From contig NZ_CALPDG010000022.1 of the NCBI RefSeq assembly GCF_943193195.1, forward strand, positions 1-55,613: a DNA stretch of 55,613 bases, written 5' to 3'. Of this stretch, positions 7,926 through 16,442 are shown piece after piece; the stretch's first letter is position 1; each line of letters begins with the position of its first letter. The notes below the pieces were generated by a model, which searched no databases, was not told the DNA's origin, and saw only the letters and a list, made by a program, of their open reading frames with translations. The stretch is from Mediterraneibacter agrestimuris (lineage in GTDB: Bacteria; Bacillota; Clostridia; Lachnospirales; Lachnospiraceae). Both the position numbers and the translations under genes were made by a program.

Positions 7926-8991
7926 CCTCTTTTACGACCTCCGCGTCTTTGGAATGCGGTTTATGCATGATCTGAATGTTATCCGGAAGAATCCTCAGAC
8001 CAACCATACTTCCAATCTGAGCCGGATTGACGCTCTGTACTGTCCATTCATATTGATCCACACGTACTTTAATCTCATAATAAGCACCCTTAAATATGAT
8101 GGAAACAACCAATCCCTTTAAATAGCCCGCCTCTTCCTTCACAATAACTAAATCTTCAGGACGAATGACCACGTCCACCAGCTCATTTCTGGCAAATCCC
8201 GTATCCACACAAGGAATATCTGCATTCTGAATCTGTACAAGACAGTCCTCTTTCATAATCCCGTCGATGATATTACTATCCCCGATAAAATCAGCTACAA
8301 ACGCATTCTGCGGCTCATCATAAATGCTTTTGGAAGTTCCCATCTGCTGAATGATCCCCTGATTCATAACAATGATCCGGTCAGACATTGTCAGCGCTTC
8401 TTCCTGATCATGAGTCACATAGACAAACGTAATACCGACTTCCTGTTTGATCTTGATCAGTTCCCGTTGCATACTGTGACGCAGTTTTAAATCCAACGCA
8501 CCAAGGGGCTCATCAAGGAGCAAAATCTTCGGTTCATTTACAATTGCCCGGGCAATCGCCACACGCTGCTGCTGTCCTCCGCTCAAAACAGTCGGGGACT
8601 GATTTCCGTAACCTTCCATATTAACCAGCTTTAGTGCATATTCAATCTTATCCTTGATATACTGCTGGCTTTTCTTTTTTAATTTCAGACCAAAAGCGAT
8701 GTTCTCCGCAACAGTCATATGTGGAAACAATGAATACTTCTGAAATACAGTATTAACATTTCTCTTATCCGGAGAAAGCCCTGTAATATCCTTACCCTCA
8801 AATAGAACTCTTCCTTCATCCGGCTTTACAAATCCACCGATAATACGAAGTGTTGTAGACTTACCGCAGCCCGATGGACCAAGTAATGTAATGAACTCAT
8901 TGCGCTGAATTTCCAGGCTCAGATTATCAATAACTTTCTCCCCATCAAAAGATTTGCTGATGGAATCCAGTTCCAAAATCATGTCTTTCAT
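7918..8991 (-). CDS. potA: Spermidine/putrescine ABC transporter ATP-binding protein PotA
   Basis: Cytoplasmic ATPase that powers the importer. It is a 357-residue protein with Walker A GPSGCGKST (38-46), the LSGGQQQR signature, Walker B ILLLDEP and the H-loop histidine in YVTHDQEEA, followed by a C-terminal TOBE-type regulatory domain (about 270-340). The frame extends upstream to 9030, inside the end of the regulator gene, but the ATG at 8991 has TAAGGAGG seven to eight bases before it and is the better start. The gene begins 11 bases after the XRE-cupin regulator ends, so regulator and transporter form one operon. Confidence 0.94.
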   Translation of the reverse strand: MKDMILELDSISKSFDGEKVIDNLSLEIQRNEFITLLGPSGCGKSTTLRIIGGFVKPDEGRVLFEGKDITGLSPDKRNVNTVFQKYSLFPHMTVAENIAFGLKLKKKSQQYIKDKIEYALKLVNMEGYGNQSPTVLSGGQQQRVAIARAIVNEPKILLLDEPLGALDLKLRHSMQRELIKIKQEVGITFVYVTHDQEEALTMSDRIIVMNQGIIQQMGTSKSIYDEPQNAFVADFIGDSNIIDGIMKEDCLVQIQNADIPCVDTGFARNELVDVVIRPEDLVIVKEEAGYLKGLVVSIIFKGAYYEIKVRVDQYEWTVQSVNPAQIGSMVGLRILPDNIQIMHKPHSKDAEVVKEDE

Positions 8992-9002
8992 CCTTTTCCT
9001 CC

Positions 9003-9551
9003 TTAAAAACTTGGCGGGGTGCTGATCCACAGAATGGAGGACACCTTTTTACAAGCTGAACTTATCTTATGTTTACGGTCAGCAGGAAAGATAAAAGAAT
9101 CCCCCTTTCTTACCGTATATTTTTCCTTTCCATAATGCAAAAAAATTTCCCCATCCAGTACATATCCGAATTCTTCTCCTTCGTGAGGCTTATCCTCTGG
9201 CATAGACTGCCCCGGCTGGAGCTGAACAAGAATCGGTTCCAGACTGCGGCTTTGCGCTGTTGCTATCAGCCACTTAATACTGTTTCCATCCTCGTCTTCT
9301 TTTTCAAAATAATCTTCTTTCTGGTATACAATCTGTAGATCATCTTTCTCATGGAAGAAATCCGACAGATTTGTACCCAGACATTCTACAATATCAAGCA
9401 GCGTAGACACGGATGGTGCCGTCAGTCCTCTCTCCAGCTGAGAGATAAATCCCTTCGTCAGTTCTGTTCTGTCGGCAAGTTCTTCCTGCGTCAGTCCGTT
9501 CTGGTTTCGCAAGTCCCGCACCTTCGCCCCAATCTGCTCTTCAATTGTCAT
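9003..9551 (-). CDS. XRE-family regulator with C-terminal cupin domain
   Basis: A 182-residue protein with an N-terminal helix-turn-helix (about 7-60; LTQEELADRTELTKGFISQLERG is the recognition region) and a C-terminal cupin barrel (about 105-178; GEEFGYVLDGEIFLHYGKEKY, then FIFPADRKHKI). This is the PuuR-like architecture commonly linked to polyamine genes, so it probably senses a polyamine or related small molecule and controls potABCD. ATG at 9551 is preferred over the in-frame TTG at 9560 because AGAGG is nine bases before the ATG and directly abuts the TTG. Paired repeats in its promoter suggest autoregulation. Whether it represses or activates cannot be read from the sequence. Confidence 0.88.
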   Translation of the reverse strand: MTIEEQIGAKVRDLRNQNGLTQEELADRTELTKGFISQLERGLTAPSVSTLLDIVECLGTNLSDFFHEKDDLQIVYQKEDYFEKEDEDGNSIKWLIATAQSRSLEPILVQLQPGQSMPEDKPHEGEEFGYVLDGEIFLHYGKEKYTVRKGDSFIFPADRKHKISSACKKVSSILWISTPPSF

Positions 9552-9579
9552 TCTAATCAACCTCTTTTATAGTATAACT

Positions 9580-9640
9580 TACATTTACTAAATTTTTTGT
9601 TTACCAAAATACATTATACATTTACTAAACAAAAAGTCAA
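9580..9640 (-). promoter_or_regulatory. Promoter and probable operators of the regulator-potABCD operon
   Basis: On the minus strand TTGACT (9635-9640), a 16-base spacer and TATAAT (9613-9618) form a good promoter. The 13-mer TTTAGTAAATGTA occurs twice (plus-strand coordinates 9617-9629 and 9580-9592). One copy fills the spacer up to the -10 box and the other lies just past the expected start of transcription. A diverged third copy, TTTTGGTAAACAA, lies between them. Such placement fits repression by the adjacent XRE-cupin protein. Confidence 0.6.
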
Positions 9641-9715
9641 CTATTATTTTGCTTTTTAAGGAAAGATATTTTATCTTTCCTTCACACGTTCTTACGGGCT
9701 TAAGGTATTGATCCT

Positions 9716-9946
9716 GTGGCATATGGAACTACACAAATTTATTTTGTCTTAAAAAATCCGGTGATGAAAGAATTTGACGAAATGGTTATAAACAACAAAA
9801 TTGACGCAAAACAGGGATTTGCATTAAAATTCCGCTGTAATAATTTAACAGATATCAAAAGAAAGAATGGAAAACTTTATTTCTATGTAAAGGAAATCCT
9901 GGATATGCAAGATACGATTAAAGAATTGAACGATGAGATGTATTAG
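9716..9946 (+). CDS. Small ORF of unknown function, possibly a gene remnant
   Basis: A 76-residue frame that starts with GTG and is preceded by an in-frame TAA at 9701. I do not recognise the product. It is lysine- and asparagine-rich (KNPVMKEFDEMV, LTDIKRKNGKLYFYVKEIL) and has no membrane segment or known motif. No good ribosome site precedes the GTG; an internal ATG at the VMKEF region is also possible. It is markedly more AT-rich than its neighbours and lies in a noncoding stretch between two minus-strand units, next to an intergenic repeat, which fits a decayed acquired gene. It may not be translated. Confidence 0.3.
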   Translation: MAYGTTQIYFVLKNPVMKEFDEMVINNKIDAKQGFALKFRCNNLTDIKRKNGKLYFYVKEILDMQDTIKELNDEMY

Positions 9947-9984
9947 TCCGCCTTCCTGACTTTAAGATTTTGCAAGCACTTAAC

Positions 9985-10052
9985 CTCGCCGCAGGCGATT
10001 TTAAATGCATAAATGCTGCTACTGTGCACAGTAGCAGGCTGTGCACAGTAGC
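9985..10052. repeat. Modular intergenic repeat: GCCGNAGGC module plus hairpin
   Basis: A 24-mer (CTCGCCGCAGGCGATTTT then AAATGC, 9985-10008) is present as a perfect reverse complement at 51901-51924. It is followed by a hairpin with a 14-bp stem, GCTACTGTGCACAG (10018-10031) with CTGTGCACAGTAGC (10039-10052), and a 7-base loop. The corresponding hairpin at 51857-51891 differs by two compensatory base-pair changes. The two copies align over roughly 85 bases in opposite orientation. Function unknown. Confidence 0.75.
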
Positions 10053-10092
10053 TATAAATATAATTTTATTTTGAAATGTATTCTATTATTTC

Positions 10093-11763
10093 TTATACCT
10101 GAAAGCATCCGCCTCCGATAAACTCCCTCAGCAGTGAATTCGTCGGAATAAACTCTGTTCCGATACCAACAAAGTAATCAAAGAACTTCAGAAGACGTTT
10201 CGCTTCTGCATATTCCGGTGAATTTTTATCTACACCGAATAAAAGAGGCTCCACATATTGTTTTAGCACTGCCAGTTCATAGAGCAGTGAAGAATTGAAC
10301 ATCACATCTGCTTCTTCCTGAAATGGAAAGATATTCTTTTCCTCCCCGTTTCTCACTGACTTCCACATAGCAATCGTTCCGCTTGCAGAAGTCCCTCTTG
10401 TACGTGCATCGCGCACAATACGGCGGATCAGCCGTCCATCTGTAGACGGAATCCTGTTATGTTCATCAATATTAAGCTGTGTCAGGGCACTGATGTAAAT
10501 CTTAAACTTACTGGAATCATCCAGCATCTCTGTCAGCTTCGGATTCAGACAGTGAATTCCTTCTATGACAAGAATATCCTGACTTTCCAGTTTCTTCGGC
10601 TTTGTCGATTCCATCCTCTTTCCGGTCTTAAAGTTAAAGATCGGAAGATACACCTCTTCCCCGTTTAAAAGCGCTTTCATATCTTTGTTAAATCTAACAA
10701 TATCAATTGCTTCCAGACATTCAAAATTATAATTTCCATTCTCATCCTTCGGTGTTTTCTCTCTGTCCACAAAATAATTGTCCACAGCGATCGGATGTGG
10801 TTTTAAGCCGTTTACACGAAGCTGAATAGAGAGACGGTGGGAAAATGTGGTCTTTCCGGAAGAAGAAGGACCTGCGATCAACACTATTTTTACATCCGGA
10901 CGCTCTGCGATCTGCTTGGCAATTTCACCGATCTGACGTTCCTGATGGGCTTCCTGAACAAGTACCGCTTCCTGCATATTCTCTTTTGTAATACGGTCAT
11001 TCAAGGCTCCTACTGTTTCGATATCCTGTATGTCTCCCCACGTCACAGATTGTTTCAATACTTGAAACAGCTTCTCGTGAGGTTTAAAAGACGGCACCTT
11101 CTCCGGCTCTTCTGCTGTCGGCATCTGCAGCACAAATCCCTCATCATACAAATGCAGTGAAAAATATTTCAAATAACTTGTGTCCGGCACCATATATCCA
11201 TAATAATAGTCCTCAAATGCTTTAATCTTATAGATATTCACACTGGAAACACGACGGTACTCAAACAGCTTCTCCTTATCGTACATCCCATGCCTGTGGA
11301 ACAGTTCCACTGCCTCGCCGGTCCGCACCGAGCGTTTTTCTATAGGCAGCTTTGCCTCACACAGCTTATGCATGCGCTCTGTAACTTTCTCCAGAAATGC
11401 TTCATCTACTGTCACATTTCCTTCTACGGTACAATAATATCCTTTACTCACAGAGAAATGTATCCGAACCCGTTCCACATTCTCATGCCCACACACGCCA
11501 TGTACTGCCTTAACAAGAAGAAAACTCATGCTGCGCCGGTATGTCTCATGCCCGGACTGCTCTGCGGTTGTCACAAAATCAAGCTGACAATCCTGTTCCA
11601 GAGTACGGTTTAATTCCTGTAAACGGTTGCCGTTCAGATTCACAAGTACAATGCTGTGCGCATATTTTTCCTGGTAGTCTTCTGCAATTTTCAGATAAGG
11701 CGTTCCCACCTCGTAGCTTCTGCTCTCACCTTTGATCTGCACGGTACACATAGTTCTATCCAT
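10093..11763 (-). CDS. TGS-domain nucleoside (uridine) kinase family protein
   Basis: A 556-residue fusion found in many Clostridia: a TGS-like start (about 1-65), a region resembling the second additional domain of threonyl-tRNA synthetase (about 70-240), and a C-terminal phosphoribulokinase/uridine kinase P-loop domain (about 285-500) with Walker A GPSSSGKTT and the IVIEGIHCLNP-type strand. The kinase part would phosphorylate a nucleoside with ATP, but the true substrate of this fused subfamily is not established. The start at 11763 has GGAG eight bases upstream. It sits downstream of the nif3-trmK-rpoD-dnaG group on the same strand, with a short gap, so it may be cotranscribed. Confidence 0.85.
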   Translation of the reverse strand: MDRTMCTVQIKGESRSYEVGTPYLKIAEDYQEKYAHSIVLVNLNGNRLQELNRTLEQDCQLDFVTTAEQSGHETYRRSMSFLLVKAVHGVCGHENVERVRIHFSVSKGYYCTVEGNVTVDEAFLEKVTERMHKLCEAKLPIEKRSVRTGEAVELFHRHGMYDKEKLFEYRRVSSVNIYKIKAFEDYYYGYMVPDTSYLKYFSLHLYDEGFVLQMPTAEEPEKVPSFKPHEKLFQVLKQSVTWGDIQDIETVGALNDRITKENMQEAVLVQEAHQERQIGEIAKQIAERPDVKIVLIAGPSSSGKTTFSHRLSIQLRVNGLKPHPIAVDNYFVDREKTPKDENGNYNFECLEAIDIVRFNKDMKALLNGEEVYLPIFNFKTGKRMESTKPKKLESQDILVIEGIHCLNPKLTEMLDDSSKFKIYISALTQLNIDEHNRIPSTDGRLIRRIVRDARTRGTSASGTIAMWKSVRNGEEKNIFPFQEEADVMFNSSLLYELAVLKQYVEPLLFGVDKNSPEYAEAKRLLKFFDYFVGIGTEFIPTNSLLREFIGGGCFQV

Positions 11764-11819
11764 TGCTTAACTCCTTCCATATATCTGCTGCATCTGCCTG
11801 TTTCTTCACTTTTCTTTTC

Positions 11820-12602
11820 CTACACAGTTTGAAACGGTATCTTTACCTCAGCCGTCTCCACCGTAAGTTCCGGACAGTGTTCCATTAAAAAGTGTTTCAT
11901 ATCTTCCATAAAAATATATTCCGTCCCATAATGTCCGGCATCGATCACACACAGTCCCCGCTCCAGTGCATCCAGACCGTCATGATGTCCGATATCACCT
12001 GTCACCAGCACATCCGCGCCTTTTCTAAGCGCCGGAACTACTGCGCTCTTACCGGAACCTGGAGAAACTGCCAGCCGCTTTACCTCACGAGACAAATCTC
12101 CGAATACTTTAACATTTTCCAGTCCAAGGATTTCTTTCACGAACGTACAGCATTCCTCTAACGTCTTCGTACTTTTTAATTCTCCGATTCGTCCGATTCC
12201 CTCTGCGCCTCCGTCTGATGCCATGGTTTCCTCTAGTATCTCCGTTTCCGTCAGTCCAAGCCGCCTTCCCAGCAGCGGCGACAGACCAAGCACATCATAG
12301 TTAGTATGCATAGCATAATATGCCATATCGTTCTGAATCATTGTAAGTATCCGTCTGCTGACAAAGTCTTCATCTGTCACCGCCTTAAGCGGACTGAAAA
12401 CCAACGGATGATGGGTGATCAGCATATCTGTCTCTTTCTGAATGGAGTCTGCAATTACTTTCTCTGTAGCATCCAGAGCCAGATAGACTTTCTTTACTTC
12501 TTTATTTTGTCTTCCCGCCTGAAGACCTACATTATCAAAGCTCAATGCCGCATCTTTCGGATAAGCACTTTCAATAATTTCCATAATCTCTTTACACCGC
12601 AT
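11820..12602 (-). CDS. Nif3-like dinuclear metal centre protein
   Basis: A 260-residue member of the NIF3/YqfO/YbgI family (often mislabelled GTP cyclohydrolase I type 2). Visible family motifs are LSFDNVGLQAGR near the N-terminus, the metal-binding ITHHPLVF and YAMHTNYDV segments, and the C-terminal VTGDIGHHDGLDAL and IDAGHYGTE stretches, which supply the remaining histidine and glutamate ligands. The compact form lacks the PII-like insert of B. subtilis YqfO. The ATG at 12602 is preferred to the in-frame TTG at 12611 because of GAGGG spacing. It overlaps the end of trmK, a pairing conserved across Firmicutes. Biochemical role unknown. Confidence 0.9.
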   Translation of the reverse strand: MRCKEIMEIIESAYPKDAALSFDNVGLQAGRQNKEVKKVYLALDATEKVIADSIQKETDMLITHHPLVFSPLKAVTDEDFVSRRILTMIQNDMAYYAMHTNYDVLGLSPLLGRRLGLTETEILEETMASDGGAEGIGRIGELKSTKTLEECCTFVKEILGLENVKVFGDLSREVKRLAVSPGSGKSAVVPALRKGADVLVTGDIGHHDGLDALERGLCVIDAGHYGTEYIFMEDMKHFLMEHCPELTVETAEVKIPFQTV

Positions 12603-13317
12603 AATATTCAAGCCCTCTCTCTATGTATGATAAATCCCTTTCAAGTTCCCGTTTACGGCTCTCGATTTTCTCCCCACTCTTATCCTCTATTACCTCCAAA
12701 ATTTTCTTATGTATAATATATTCTCTTTCCAGAAAATCCTTGAGAACCGGATGCTTCTTTTCAAGTAAAAGCCTGCCATACCGAATCTCTGTCTCTGTCC
12801 AGCCGCAAATCTCTGCCGGATTATTTAATGCCGTCATGCACTTCGGCGGCAGCACTTTTATCATCGGATAATACTTCCCATCCTCCAGCACCATCTCCTC
12901 ATCTGCAAATATAAATCCTTGTTTCAGCAAGAATACACGTACCTTGGCAATCTCTGACTGCGGCTGCAAAATATACTCCTTAAGACTGCATGTCACTTCT
13001 GGATAAGCTGACAAAATCTTTATCACAAGCCCCCCGCCCATTCCGGCAATCACAGCACAATCTGCCTCACCCGGTTTCAATTGTTCAAACCCATCTGAAA
13101 GCCGGGTCTCTATCTCCTTTTGGAATCCCGCTTCCTGTATATGTACCGCAGCACGCCTGAGGGGTCCTGCATTTACATCCATTGCAACAGCAGAAAGACA
13201 TTTCTTTTTTTCTATAAGATAAATTGGGATATAGGCATGATCAGTACCTATATCCACAACACGTTTTCCCGGTGTTACCAGAGATGCAGCTGCGGATAAC
13301 CGCTTTGATAATTCCAT
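12592..13317 (-). CDS. trmK: tRNA (adenine(22)-N1)-methyltransferase TrmK
   Basis: Methylates A22 of tRNA with S-adenosylmethionine. The 241-residue protein has the Rossmann SAM site VVDIGTDHAYIPIYLI at about residues 20-36, the following acidic loop (AVAMDVNAGPL) and the conserved CAVIAGMGGGL segment, ending with a C-terminal coiled region. It lies between rpoD and the nif3-like gene, as in B. subtilis (sigA-yqfN-yqfO), and overlaps the latter. The start at 13317 gives the typical ELSKRL N-terminus. Confidence 0.93.
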   Translation of the reverse strand: MELSKRLSAAASLVTPGKRVVDIGTDHAYIPIYLIEKKKCLSAVAMDVNAGPLRRAAVHIQEAGFQKEIETRLSDGFEQLKPGEADCAVIAGMGGGLVIKILSAYPEVTCSLKEYILQPQSEIAKVRVFLLKQGFIFADEEMVLEDGKYYPMIKVLPPKCMTALNNPAEICGWTETEIRYGRLLLEKKHPVLKDFLEREYIIHKKILEVIEDKSGEKIESRKRELERDLSYIERGLEYYAV

Positions 13318-13342
13318 TTCTGCCGTCCCTTACCTGTATTCC

Positions 13343-13375
13343 GACAGCAATTCCCTTCTCCTGCAAATTGCTGTC
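13343..13375. other. Hairpin between rpoD and trmK
   Basis: GACAGCAATT (13343-13352) pairs perfectly with AATTGCTGTC (13366-13375) over a 13-base loop. There is no T run on either side, so it is more likely an RNA-processing or attenuating structure than a simple terminator. Confidence 0.45.
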
Positions 13376-13412
13376 CATTTTCTAATCTTTGAATCTCACG
13401 TTTTCGCCAGCC

Positions 13413-14543
13413 TTAATCCAGATAATCCCGAAGCTTTCTGCTGCGGCTCGGATGTCTTAGCTTACGCAGCGCCTTCGCCTCAATCTGACGGATACGCTCA
13501 CGTGTGACGTCAAATTCTTTCCCTACTTCCTCCAGTGTTCTGGCACGTCCGTCATTCATACCAAACCGGAGCCGGAGCACCTTCTGCTCACGTTCTGTCA
13601 GTGTATCCAACACTTCATCCAACTGTTCCTTTAATAATGTCTGCGCTGCTGCTTCTGCCGGAACCGGTACATTGTCATCCTGAATAAAGTCTCCCAAATG
13701 ACTGTCCTCCTCCTCTCCGATCGGAGTTTCCAGAGATACCGGTTCCTGAGAAATCTTCAGAATCTCGCGCACACGTTCCACAGGCATGTCCAGCTCCTTT
13801 GCAATCTCCTCCGGCGTGGGTTCACGTCCTAATTCCTGCAATAACTGCCTGGACACACGGATCAGCTTATTGATCGTCTCTACCATATGCACCGGAATAC
13901 GGATGGTTCTCGCCTGATCTGCGATCGCTCTTGTGATCGCCTGACGAATCCACCATGTCGCATAGGTACTGAACTTATATCCCTTATGGTAATCAAACTT
14001 TTCAACTGCCTTGATCAGACCAAGGTTTCCTTCCTGAATCAGGTCCAGAAAGAGCATGCCGCGTCCTACATAACGCTTTGCTATACTGACAACGAGACGT
14101 AAGTTTGCCTCTGCAAGTTCTTTTTTCGCATCCTCATCGCCTTCTTCCATACGCTGTGCCAGTTCAATCTCACGTTCTGCACTTAAGAGCGGAACTTTAC
14201 CGATTTCTTTCAAATACATACGGACCGGATCTTCAATGCTCACACCGTCTGGAACTGACAAATCGATATTCTCTACATCGACCTCGTCTTCTTCGGAAAT
14301 CATCGCATCAATATCCAGGTCTGCATCCAGGTCAAGATCTGCATCTCCCTCCCCGCTGATACGGAGTACATCAATATTATTTGATTCCAGATATTCAAAT
14401 ACCTTTTCCATCTGTTCAGGATTCAGCTCCATATCATGAAAAAAGTCATTGATCTCCTGAATTTCCAGTATGCTCTTCTTTTTCTTTCCCAGTGCTACCA
14501 GATCTCTCAGCCTTTCCAAAAATTTCTGTGCGTTATCTTCCAT
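13413..14543 (-). CDS. rpoD: Primary sigma factor RpoD/SigA
   Basis: Directs RNA polymerase to housekeeping promoters. The 376 residues contain an acidic region 1.1, region 1.2 ([16 protein letters not shown]), region 2 with the -10 recognition helix ([21 protein letters not shown]), region 3 ([16 protein letters not shown]) and region 4.2 with the -35 helix-turn-helix ([26 protein letters not shown]). It has the short Firmicutes form of about 370-390 residues. The ATG at 14543 is chosen over the more upstream frame start (14582) because AGGAAGGA lies just before it and the product then begins MEDNAQKF. It sits directly downstream of dnaG, the classical macromolecular synthesis order. Confidence 0.97.
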   Translation of the reverse strand: MEDNAQKFLERLRDLVALGKKKKSILEIQEINDFFHDMELNPEQMEKVFEYLESNNIDVLRISGEGDADLDLDADLDIDAMISEEDEVDVENIDLSVPDGVSIEDPVRMYLKEIGKVPLLSAEREIELAQRMEEGDEDAKKELAEANLRLVVSIAKRYVGRGMLFLDLIQEGNLGLIKAVEKFDYHKGYKFSTYATWWIRQAITRAIADQARTIRIPVHMVETINKLIRVSRQLLQELGREPTPEEIAKELDMPVERVREILKISQEPVSLETPIGEEEDSHLGDFIQDDNVPVPAEAAAQTLLKEQLDEVLDTLTEREQKVLRLRFGMNDGRARTLEEVGKEFDVTRERIRQIEAKALRKLRHPSRSRKLRDYLD

Positions 14544-14600
14544 GTGTCCTTCCTTCCTCTGCCTATACCCAAGTATAGACAAGCCTGTTCTATTTTATCC

Positions 14601-16376
14601 TTAATCTATAGAAATATGCAGTTTTTTAAGGTCTGTCAGCCTCTTTTTTTCTTCCATCAGCCTTTGCAGTCCTGCCATATCCGTTGGATCCAGATTTCTC
14701 GTCTGCACATCAATACTGTTCTTCTTAACACGAAGAATCGTTTCTTTGAGCGCCTGCTCCTTTTCTTGTTGTGTAGTCAGTTCCTTGATTCTTGTATGAA
14801 ACAAAGATGCCGCCTCCCGGTGCTTTCCTTCTTCTGTAAAATAATTCAGGATCTTTGCCGGATTCAGTTCTCCCTGTGCATACTGCTCATACAGCATCTC
14901 TGCAACTGTTCTGTACAGCTCTTCTGTAAAATCTTCCGGACGGATATACTGGCTGATCGCGCCGAAAAGCCTTTTGTCTTCAATCATCCACGTAAGCAGT
15001 ATCTTCTGGGATGTCAGATGTGCGTCTTCTTTCTTCAAAGGCTTACTTGCCGCCTGTTTTGGTCTTTCTACAGGTTTGGCAAGCCCATCGGAAATGGCAG
15101 TTTTAGTTACCAGTTTCTGCAGGCTCTCAACACTGACTTTATATGCTTTCGCTACCGCCTCTATGTAATTACTGCGCTCCAGTTCATCCTCAAACCCAGT
15201 CAGACGCCTTGCAGTTTCACGGAAAAATGCTGTCTTGCCTTCCGGTGAATTCATATCGTATTCACGTTCCAAAATCTCCAGACTAAACATAAAGCCATTT
15301 CTTGCATTCATAATCCGCTTCTCAAATTCTTCGGCTCCCAAATTCCTGATGAACTCATCTGGATCCTTATAGGGATCCATCCGAATGACTTTTGCAGAAA
15401 TTCCCGCTGATTTCAAAATCGGGACACCGCGAAGTGCCGCCCTTGTTCCTGCCTCGTCACTGTCATAAGTAAGATATACTTCCTGCACGTATCTCTTAAT
15501 CAAAGAAGCATGTCCAGATGTCAGCGCTGTACCAAGAGATGCTACTGCATTCGTAAATCCCGCCTGATGCAATGCGATTACATCCATATATCCCTCACAA
15601 AGAAGGAAATAAGATTTTTTAGCAGAACGTGCCCTGTTCAGCCCATACAAATTCCGGCTTTTATCAAAGACCGGTGTCTCTGGAGAATTCAAATATTTTG
15701 GTTTCCCATCTCCCATCACACGGCCTCCGAATCCAATAACACGGCTGTTCACGTCCATAATGGGAAACATGACTCTGTTCCAGAATTTATCGTACACACC
15801 ATTCTTTTCATCTGTACTGACGAGTCCTGCCTGACGGATATGATCTTCACTGTATCCTTTAGACTTTAAGTACTGATACAAGTCATTGCTATATTTATTA
15901 GAATATCCAAGACCAAATGCCTTGATAGTCTCCTCCGACAATCCGCGGTTCTTTAGATATGTATAGCCGGCTCTGCCCTGTTCATTTTTTAATTGTACAT
16001 AAAAATATTGTGCCGCTGCTTTATTGATTTCCAAAAGAACAGACTTCAGGTCTGCTCTCTCCTTTGCCTCTTTGGAATACTCCATCTTAGGAAGTTCCAC
16101 TCCCGCCCGGTCAGCGAGCATCTGCACCGCCTCTACAAAGGTCAGGTTCTCATATTCCATCAAAAAAGTAAATATATTCCCTCCCGCGCCGCAGCCGAAG
16201 CAATAATACATCTGCTTCTGTCTGCTGACAGAAAAGGATGGTGACTTTTCGTTATGAAACGGACAAAGCCCGAAATAAGAACTTCCCTTTTTCTGCAGAC
16301 GGACATATCCGGAAATCACATCCACGATGTCATTTTTCATTCTGACTTCTTCAATCAACTCATCCGAATAATACAT
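14601..16376 (-). CDS. dnaG: DNA primase DnaG
   Basis: Makes RNA primers for replication. The 591-residue protein starts with a CHC2 zinc finger (Cys38, His41, Cys59, Cys62). The catalytic core and TOPRIM domain follow (about 115-370; LCEGYMDVIALHQAG and TYDSDEAGTRA carry the metal-binding acidic residues), then the C-terminal helicase-interaction region (about 430-591). The ATG at 16376 has GGAGG five bases upstream and gives the usual N-terminus; the longer frame to 16418 lacks such a site. It is followed 57 bases later by rpoD and lies 66 bases after dgt. Confidence 0.96.
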   Translation of the reverse strand: MYYSDELIEEVRMKNDIVDVISGYVRLQKKGSSYFGLCPFHNEKSPSFSVSRQKQMYYCFGCGAGGNIFTFLMEYENLTFVEAVQMLADRAGVELPKMEYSKEAKERADLKSVLLEINKAAAQYFYVQLKNEQGRAGYTYLKNRGLSEETIKAFGLGYSNKYSNDLYQYLKSKGYSEDHIRQAGLVSTDEKNGVYDKFWNRVMFPIMDVNSRVIGFGGRVMGDGKPKYLNSPETPVFDKSRNLYGLNRARSAKKSYFLLCEGYMDVIALHQAGFTNAVASLGTALTSGHASLIKRYVQEVYLTYDSDEAGTRAALRGVPILKSAGISAKVIRMDPYKDPDEFIRNLGAEEFEKRIMNARNGFMFSLEILEREYDMNSPEGKTAFFRETARRLTGFEDELERSNYIEAVAKAYKVSVESLQKLVTKTAISDGLAKPVERPKQAASKPLKKEDAHLTSQKILLTWMIEDKRLFGAISQYIRPEDFTEELYRTVAEMLYEQYAQGELNPAKILNYFTEEGKHREAASLFHTRIKELTTQQEKEQALKETILRVKKNSIDVQTRNLDPTDMAGLQRLMEEKKRLTDLKKLHISID

Positions 16377-16442
16377 AATAACCTCCACATTATTATATAT
16401 TCGACAAAGCTTTGTCATTTCCTTTATTATATTGAAATTTTT

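Noticed and set aside
9985-10052. CRISPR-like array because of repeated palindromes
   Set aside because: Repeats are scattered singly over 50 kb, not regularly spaced, and there are no cas genes.
10093-11763. A second threonyl-tRNA synthetase because of TGS and SAD-like domains
   Set aside because: There is no class II catalytic core. The C-terminal half is a P-loop uridine-kinase-type domain, and thrS is present at 52578-54509.
14436-15248. Plus-strand open frame of 270 codons
   Set aside because: It lies antisense to dnaG and the end of rpoD. Its product is rich in Cys, Phe, Leu and His, has no domains and is the shadow of real coding frames.
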